Made by a program: the position numbers and the translations under genes
From: Halobacterium jilantaiense
GTDB taxonomy: Archaea; Halobacteriota; Halobacteria; Halobacteriales; Halobacteriaceae
Assembly: GCF_900110535.1 (NCBI RefSeq)
Contig: NZ_FOJA01000001.1
Span: forward strand, 2,143,393-2,207,392
Direction of reading: 5' to 3'
DNA: 64,000 bases
In this document: positions 58,611 to 64,000 of the stretch, piece by piece
How positions within the stretch are numbered: position 1 is the stretch's first letter
How the letters are laid out: every line of letters begins with the position of its first letter
The notes under the pieces: model-generated
Database searches by the model: none
The model's input: the letters and a program-made list of their open reading frames with translations, nothing else
Told to the model about the DNA's origin: nothing

Positions 58611-60086
58611 ATGAGAGACGTCTTCGAGGTCGGCGCACAGGACGGCCTCGCCCGTATCGGCGAACTCGACGTGCCGCGCGCGGGCGTCACCGTCGAGACG
58701 CCGACCCTGATGCCGGTCGTCAACCCCAACCTCGTCACGGTCGAGCCCGCCCGCTTCGAGTCCGAGTTCGGCGCGGAGCTGCTCATCACGAACTCCTACA
58801 TCATCAACAACGACGACGACCTCCGCGAGCAGGCCCTCGACGAGGGCCTCCACGAGATGCTGGGCTTCGACGGGGCCATCATGACCGACTCCGGGAGCTT
58901 CCAGCTCGCCGAGTACGGCGAAATCGACACGGACACCGAGGCCATCCTCGAGTTCCAGCGCGACATCGGCAGCGACATTGGCACCCCCGTGGACATCCCG
59001 ACGCCGCCGGACGCCGAGCGGGAGCAGGCCGAGGACGAACTCGCGACCACGCAGGACCGACTCGAACTCGCGGAGACCGTCGACGTCGGCGACATGCTCG
59101 TGAACGCGCCCGTCCAGGGGTCGACGTTCCCGGACCTCCGCGAGCGAGCGGGCGAGCACGCCTACGGCACGGACCTCGACCTGTTCCCCGTGGGCGCGGT
59201 CGTCCCCCTGATGAACCAGTACCGCTACGACGACATGACCGAGGCCGTCCTCGGCGCGAAACGCGGGCTCGGTCGGGACGCTCCGGTCCACCTGTTCGGT
59301 GCCGGCCACCCGATGATGTTCGCGCTCGCGGCCGCCCTGGGCTGTGACCTCTTCGACTCCGCCGCGTACGCAATCTACGCCCGCGACGACCGCTACCTCA
59401 CCGTCTCAGGCACGAAGCACCTCGACGACCTCCACTACCTCCCCTGCGACTGTCCGGTCTGTGCCGCTCACTCGCCGGACGACCTCAAGCAGGCGGACGA
59501 CGACACCCGCGAGCGCCTGCTCGCCGAGCACAACCTCCACGTCTCCTTCGGCGAGATTCGGCGCGTCAAGCAGGCCATCAAGTCCGGGAACCTCATGGAG
59601 CTGGTCGCCGCTCGCGCCCACGCCCACCCGACGACCCTCGACGGCTACCGCGCGCTGCTGGACCACAGCGACCAGCTCGAGGCGAGCGACTCCGCGAGCA
59701 AGGGCGCGTTCTTCTACACGGGCGCGGAGAGCGCCCGCCGGCCGGAGGTGCTGCGCCACCACCAGCGCCTCGACCGACTCGACGTCGACGGCGACGACGT
59801 CCTCCTGACGGAGGGAGACAGCAACCACCGCTACGACGAGTCCTGGAACGTCCTGCCGCCGTTCGGCCCGTACCCGTCGGCGCTCGCCACCACCTACCCG
59901 CTGACGGCCGAGACGCCCGAGCGGATGGACCGCGCGGGCTACGAGGCGGCCGCGGAGGGCGTGCGGCGACTCGCCGCGGCGAACCCCGACACCGAGTTCA
60001 CGCTCGCCCACGACGGCTGGCCCGAGACCGCGCTCGCGACGGTCCCGGAGCGTGTCGACCTCTACAACTCTGCAACCGGCGAGTGA
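58611..60086 (+). CDS. tgtA: tRNA-guanine(15) transglycosylase
   Basis: 491 residues. Exchanges guanine 15 in the D-loop of tRNA for preQ0, first step in making archaeosine. [14 protein letters not shown] contains the nucleophile Asp93; [23 protein letters not shown] and the zinc site [10 protein letters not shown] are as expected. The C-terminal part (from about 350) is the archaeal C1-type domain; the PUA domain found in some archaeal enzymes is not present here but is in the next gene. Confidence 0.95.
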   Translation: MRDVFEVGAQDGLARIGELDVPRAGVTVETPTLMPVVNPNLVTVEPARFESEFGAELLITNSYIINNDDDLREQALDEGLHEMLGFDGAIMTDSGSFQLAEYGEIDTDTEAILEFQRDIGSDIGTPVDIPTPPDAEREQAEDELATTQDRLELAETVDVGDMLVNAPVQGSTFPDLRERAGEHAYGTDLDLFPVGAVVPLMNQYRYDDMTEAVLGAKRGLGRDAPVHLFGAGHPMMFALAAALGCDLFDSAAYAIYARDDRYLTVSGTKHLDDLHYLPCDCPVCAAHSPDDLKQADDDTRERLLAEHNLHVSFGEIRRVKQAIKSGNLMELVAARAHAHPTTLDGYRALLDHSDQLEASDSASKGAFFYTGAESARRPEVLRHHQRLDRLDVDGDDVLLTEGDSNHRYDESWNVLPPFGPYPSALATTYPLTAETPERMDRAGYEAAAEGVRRLAAANPDTEFTLAHDGWPETALATVPERVDLYNSATGE

Positions 60087-60146
60087 CCGCTCTGGGGGGA
60101 CGCCGAAAGGCAAGGCAATTGGGCGCGCGCCCCCCAGAGAGCATCA

Positions 60147-61904
60147 ATGACTGAGTACTTCGAGGTCCACGAGCGCGACGCCGCGGCGCGCGTGGGCGAG
60201 CTCCGACTCTCGGAGCCCGTGACGACGCCGGCGCTCGCGGACGACGTGGTGGCGGACGCTGGCAGCCGGTGGACGCAGCCCCAGGAGACGCCCGAGGGCG
60301 ACGACTCGGTACTGACCGTGCTGCCCCACCGCGCCTTCCCGTCGGGGACCGCCGACGAGGTCCAGGAGTCGTTCGCGCCCGAGTATCCGGATGTCGACTA
60401 CCCGAGCGCGGCCGTTGTGTCGCCCGAGACGGCCGCGGACTTCGGGGCCGACGCCTACGTGCTCTCAGGTGCGCCCGGCATCGTCGGCCACGGGTCGGCG
60501 TTCACGGACGCCGTCATCGAGACACGGGAGGCGACCCCGGACGACACCGCGCTCTACCTCTCCGGCGTCGCGACGCCCCGGAACGCCGCCGTCCTCGTCT
60601 ACGCTGGCGTCGACCTCGTGGACGCCGACCGCGCCGTGATTCGCGGCACCCAGGGCACCTACCTCACGACCGAGGGCGAGTACGACCTCGCGGACCTCGA
60701 CGAACTCCCGTGTTCGTGTCCGGCCTGCCAGCAGTCCGTCGACTCGTTCGACCGCGAGGACTGCGTCGACCACAACGTGAACGCGCTCCGGGCCGAACTC
60801 AGCCGCGTGCGGCGTCGCATCCGCGACGGCCGGCTGCGTGACTACGTCGAGGGGCAGGCCCGCCACACGGCGTGGCTGACGGCGGCGTTCCGGGAACTGG
60901 ACCAGCAGTACGCCTACGTCGAACAGCGGACGCCCGCGTACCGCGACTCCCTGTTGCTCTCCTCGACGGAGGACGCGCTCCGCCGCGTCGAGATTCAGCG
61001 CTTCGCCGACCGCGTCACCAGCCGCTACCGGAAGCGCCTCGACGGCCACCCCCTGCTACTGGTGCCCTGTTCGGCCCGGAAACCGTACAGCGACTCCCAG
61101 AGCCACCGCCAGTTCCAGGACGCCGCCAGCTACCGCGCGCACATGGTGTCGATGACGTCGCCCATCGGCGTCGTCCCGCAGGAACTCGAACTCACGTACC
61201 CCGCCCAGCACTACGACTCCGTGGTGACGGGCCGCTGGAGCGCCGAAGAGAAGGACTTCGTCGCGCAGGTACTCCGGCGCTACCTCGACCGCACGGACTA
61301 CTCCCGCGTCATCGCGCACGTGCCTCCGGAGGGCTACCGAGACATCTGCGAGCGCGTCGCCGCCGAGGTCGACGTGCCCTTCGAGTTCACGGTCGAGGAC
61401 CACCCGACGACCGACGAGAGCCTCGGCGAACTGAACGCCGCGCTCGCCGGCGAGGACAAAATCTGGGTGCAGGAACGCGAGGAAGCGACGCTGAAGGCGG
61501 TCGCGGACTTCTACTTCGGGGACGGTGCCGGCGACGAGGTCTTCGCCGACATCGAGGTGCAGGGCCGCTACCCGAAGCTCCAGGCGCTGGACGCCGACAC
61601 CGGCGACCAGCTGGCGGCGCTCGTTCCCCAGTACGGCTCGCTGTCGTTCACGCTCGCCGGAGCCCGGAAGTGGGTCGACAGCGACGCCCCCACGAAGCGC
61701 GTCGAAATCGACGGCTTCGTGCCACAGGGAAGCGTGCTCGCGCCGGGCGTGATAGACGCCAGCGACGACATCCGGGTCGGCGACGAGGTCGTCGTGGAGG
61801 GGCCCGCGGCGTTCGCCGTCGGGCGCGCAGAGATGCCCGGCCCAGCGATGGCCGACGCCACCCGCGGGATGGCGGTCCACGTCCGACACTGCGTGGAGAA
61901 GTAA
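60147..61904 (+). CDS. arcS: Archaeosine synthase
   Basis: 585 residues. TGT-like N-terminal half that has lost the catalytic motif, with a cysteine cluster PCSCPACQQSVDSF...DCVDHN; then the ArcS-specific PCSARKPYSDSQSHRQF (about residue 305) and THRVPPEG-type region (here IAHVPPEGYRDICE), and a C-terminal PUA domain (from about 505, KRVEIDGFVPQGSVLAPGV). ArcS with its partner adds an amino group to preQ0-15, giving archaeosine. Lies 60 nt downstream of tgtA, so the pair covers consecutive steps. Confidence 0.94.
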   Translation: MTEYFEVHERDAAARVGELRLSEPVTTPALADDVVADAGSRWTQPQETPEGDDSVLTVLPHRAFPSGTADEVQESFAPEYPDVDYPSAAVVSPETAADFGADAYVLSGAPGIVGHGSAFTDAVIETREATPDDTALYLSGVATPRNAAVLVYAGVDLVDADRAVIRGTQGTYLTTEGEYDLADLDELPCSCPACQQSVDSFDREDCVDHNVNALRAELSRVRRRIRDGRLRDYVEGQARHTAWLTAAFRELDQQYAYVEQRTPAYRDSLLLSSTEDALRRVEIQRFADRVTSRYRKRLDGHPLLLVPCSARKPYSDSQSHRQFQDAASYRAHMVSMTSPIGVVPQELELTYPAQHYDSVVTGRWSAEEKDFVAQVLRRYLDRTDYSRVIAHVPPEGYRDICERVAAEVDVPFEFTVEDHPTTDESLGELNAALAGEDKIWVQEREEATLKAVADFYFGDGAGDEVFADIEVQGRYPKLQALDADTGDQLAALVPQYGSLSFTLAGARKWVDSDAPTKRVEIDGFVPQGSVLAPGVIDASDDIRVGDEVVVEGPAAFAVGRAEMPGPAMADATRGMAVHVRHCVEK

Positions 61905-61932
61905 CAAGGCCCCCCGCGTCGTGGACGGCACC

Positions 61933-62361
61933 ATGCGCGTCGAGGCTGCGATGACGACGGACGTGGTGTCGGTGGCCGCCGAGGCCTCGCTACACGAGGC
62001 CGCCGGCCGGATGCTGGACGCGAGCGTGGGCAGCGTCGTCGTCACGAGCGACGGCAATCCAGCGGGCATCCTCACCGAGTTCGACTTCGTCGCGGCCGGC
62101 CACGAGTTCGACCGGGCGTTCTCCGAGATTCCCGTCTACGCCGCGGCCTCGCGGCCGCTGGAGACCGTGGAGCCGTCGGCGTCCGTGGAACGCGCCGCCC
62201 ACCAGATGCACGAGGCCGAGGTGAGTCACCTCCCGGTCGCGGACGGCCTCGACCTCGTCGGCATCGTCACGACCACGGACCTCCTCGCCGTCCGCGACCG
62301 CATCGACGACGACGCGGAGCGAGCGCTCAGAGCCCGCGAGGACTGGACCACCCGGGGGTAG
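61933..62361 (+). CDS. CBS-domain-pair protein
   Basis: 142 residues with two CBS motifs: VEAAMTTDVVSVAAEASLHEAAGRML...ILTEFDFV and LETVEPSASVERAAHQMHEAEVSHLPV...VGIVTTTDLLAVRD. Such stand-alone pairs bind adenosine nucleotides or SAM and regulate partners. A GTG four codons upstream is an alternative start. Confidence 0.9.
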   Translation: MRVEAAMTTDVVSVAAEASLHEAAGRMLDASVGSVVVTSDGNPAGILTEFDFVAAGHEFDRAFSEIPVYAAASRPLETVEPSASVERAAHQMHEAEVSHLPVADGLDLVGIVTTTDLLAVRDRIDDDAERALRAREDWTTRG

Positions 62362-62408
62362 CCGGCGGGATTCGGTGGATTGATTCGCGAGGCCGGACGA
62401 ACTCAGGT

Positions 62409-63440
62409 GTGGACAGAGAGCGCCTCACGGCCACGGCCGCCGGCTTCCTCGTCGCCGCAGTGGTCTTCGCCGTCATGTTCTACGTCGTGGACGCCGGCGA
62501 GGTGCTGGCGGAGGCTCGGGGTGCCGACCCCGCGCTGCTCGCCGGTGTCGCCGCGCTCATTCTCGCGTGGAACGTCGCCTGGGGCGTCGAACTGTGGACG
62601 GTTCTGGAGGCGCTGGGCGTCGACGCGCCGGTGTCGACCGCGCTCCTGGCGAACGCTGCCGGGGCGTTCGCGAACCACGTCACGCCGTTCGGGCAGGCGG
62701 GCGGCGAGCCAGTGACGGCGTGGCTGCTCACGCAGGCAGCCGACACCGACTACGAGGTGAGCCTCGCGTCCATCACGTCCCTGGACGCCATCAACGTCGT
62801 GCCGTCGACGACGTTCGCGCTCGTCGGCGCTGCGTACTACGTCGTCACGGTCCCGCAACTGCCGAGCGAACTCCGGGGGCTGACGACCGCAGTGGCCGGC
62901 GGCGTCGCTGTCGTCGCGGTCGCCGCTGTCGTGCTGTACGTGTTCCGAGACGGCGTCGGTCGCGTCGTCGCGGACGCCGCCTACCGCGTCGTCCACGCCG
63001 TCACTGACCGCGTTCCGCGACTCACGCCGCCGAGTCGGGACGCGCTGATGGACCGCGTCCGGACGTTCGCCGCCGCCATCGGGCGCGTGGGCCGGGACCG
63101 CCGGCGGCTCGTCAGCGCGGTCGCGCTCTCCGCGCTCGGCTGGGGGTTCCAGGCAGTCGGGCTCTGGGTGACGTTCCTCGCGCTCGACACCACCATCCCG
63201 TTCTACGTGCCCTTCTTCGTGTTGCCGCTGGGAACGATGGGGTCCGTGCTCCCGACGCCGGGCGCGCTCGGCGGGACGGAAGCCATCAACGTCACCGCGC
63301 TCACGGTGGTCACGTCGGCGGCCGCGCCGACCGTCGCTGCGGCCGTCACGATTCACAGCGTCGGTGGGTACATCCTCACCACGAGCGTCGGCGCTGCGGC
63401 CGCGAGCGTGCTCGGTGTGCAGGGACGCCGCCAGAAGTGA
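62409..63440 (+). CDS. UPF0104/lysylphosphatidylglycerol-synthase-like membrane protein
   Basis: 343 residues from GTG, eight to nine hydrophobic helices. Family landmarks: AGAFANHVTPFGQAGGEPVTAWLL (about residues 84-106, with conserved PFGQ-x-GGE), and PLGTMGSVLPTPGALGGTEA (about 276-295). The family comprises the flippase-like core of MprF and archaeal relatives; AglD/AglR-type proteins in haloarchaea. Its lipid or glycolipid substrate is unknown. Confidence 0.87.
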   Translation: MDRERLTATAAGFLVAAVVFAVMFYVVDAGEVLAEARGADPALLAGVAALILAWNVAWGVELWTVLEALGVDAPVSTALLANAAGAFANHVTPFGQAGGEPVTAWLLTQAADTDYEVSLASITSLDAINVVPSTTFALVGAAYYVVTVPQLPSELRGLTTAVAGGVAVVAVAAVVLYVFRDGVGRVVADAAYRVVHAVTDRVPRLTPPSRDALMDRVRTFAAAIGRVGRDRRRLVSAVALSALGWGFQAVGLWVTFLALDTTIPFYVPFFVLPLGTMGSVLPTPGALGGTEAINVTALTVVTSAAAPTVAAAVTIHSVGGYILTTSVGAAAASVLGVQGRRQK

Positions 63441-63443
63441 GCG

Positions 63444-64000
63444 TCAGAGGTAGCCGAGGTCTTCGAGGTGGTCGTCGATGTCGAGTTCCTCTAGCTGGTC
63501 GAGCGGCTGGCCGCGAGCGGGCAGCAACCGCTCCATCCGGGCTTCGACGTCGGGGTCGTCAATGCGGCGGAGTTCTCGGGGGTCGGCGTCGAGGTCGTAC
63601 AGTTCGGCGTCCCAGTCGCGGTCGGGGTACGTGACGTACTTGTAGCCGTCCGCGCGCACCGCCCGCGCCCAGTTCCGCTCGCGGTGCAGCGACGCGCCAC
63701 ACGCTCGGAGGTACGCCGGGCGGTCGCTGTCGGTCGCGGCCGACACCGGCTCCCCGTCGACCTCGTTGTCGGGGCGTTCGTCGACGCCGAGCGCGTCGAG
63801 GAGGGTCGGCAACACGTCGACCTGCCGGAGCTGGGCGTTCACGGAGCCCGCCTCGACGCCCGGCCCCGCGAGCACGAACGGAACGTTCGTCGTGAAGTCG
63901 TAGACGTTCTCGCCGTGGCCGTTCTCCAGGTAGTGGTCGGTGATGTCGGGGCCGCGGTCGTCCCAGCGGCGGTTCAGCGCCGCCACGCGGTCCCGGAGGT
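63444..64000 (-). CDS. Sulfatase (alkaline phosphatase superfamily), N-terminus beyond window
   Basis: The frame enters from the right edge, so only the C-terminal ~185 residues are visible. HGENVYDFTTNVPFVLAGPG, QVDVLPTLLDALGV and a final DIDDHLEDLGYL match the C-terminal half of type I sulfatases. The active-site cysteine/serine region is outside. The substrate may be a sulfated sugar or a phosphonate; unknown. Convergent with the UPF0104 gene, 3-nt gap. Confidence 0.85.
   Translation of the reverse strand, partial: LRDRVAALNRRWDDRGPDITDHYLENGHGENVYDFTTNVPFVLAGPGVEAGSVNAQLRQVDVLPTLLDALGVDERPDNEVDGEPVSAATDSDRPAYLRACGASLHRERNWARAVRADGYKYVTYPDRDWDAELYDLDADPRELRRIDDPDVEARMERLLPARGQPLDQLEELDIDDHLEDLGYL

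Overview
The window comes from a high-GC haloarchaeon (order Halobacteriales). The genome is very GC-rich, proteins are strongly acidic (runs of Asp/Glu), many genes are apparently leaderless with a TATA-like box about 25-30 nt before the start codon, and the gene set is archaeal: PAN, class I lysyl-tRNA synthetase, aIF2/5B, S19e, PDCD5, Pus10, TrmY, TgtA/ArcS, NucS, SecF-SecD, PitA, and Bat-like HTH regulators. I cannot name the genus from sequence alone. About 70 protein genes and one tRNA gene are supported. I see no rRNA genes, CRISPR arrays or insertion sequences.

Layout. 1-9 kb: partial acetyltransferase, aldo/keto reductase, the heme protein PitA divergent from a PadR regulator, an M50 membrane protease, and pyrH-lysS. 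9-18 kb: a conserved 83-aa protein with an unusual AT-rich upstream region, a second M50 protease, thiL, the rps19e-PDCD5-PP-loop cluster, an EamA transporter, hisS-truA and an M28 peptidase. 18-28 kb: pepF, pan, pdaD, a four-gene overlapping operon of DUF58 type, and infB. 27.6-34 kb: a PRC-barrel (CdpB-like) gene overlapping nob1, a CPBP protease, pgi and several small haloarchaeal families. 34-42 kb: secF-secD, a histidine kinase, nucS, an NhaC antiporter, rnhB and pus10.

Two accessory modules stand out. (1) 42.1-47.0 kb, between pus10 and trmY (enzymes acting one after the other on tRNA position 54), holds a 699-aa Tat-exported precursor whose last ~75 residues have the cysteine pattern of halocin C8. 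Three membrane proteins follow, one of them cysteine-rich. This is a candidate microhalocin cluster with an unusually large N-terminal region. (2) 50.99-53.81 kb, just after a tRNA-Pro(CGG) gene, is a lower-GC restriction-modification island: a PD-(D/E)xK-like nuclease, a beta-class DNA methyltransferase, a co-transcribed methyltransferase-like paralogue without the catalytic motifs, and a small winged-HTH protein. A shared palindrome, TAGGTR-N2-YACCTA, occurs in both promoter regions of the island and nowhere else that I noticed, suggesting a controller circuit.

53.9-56.8 kb is a cluster of small signalling/regulatory genes (HalOD1, two Bat-like HTH proteins, DUF7344-like) carrying three copies of another inverted repeat, GGCWTGG-TANG-CCAWGC. 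Two of them sit directly upstream of divergent TATA boxes. The right end (56.8-64 kb) carries a P-loop kinase, a Nudix hydrolase, tgtA-arcS for archaeosine, a CBS protein, a UPF0104/LPG-synthase-like membrane protein and a truncated sulfatase. Convergent genes repeatedly overlap by exactly 4 nt, usually at CTAG.
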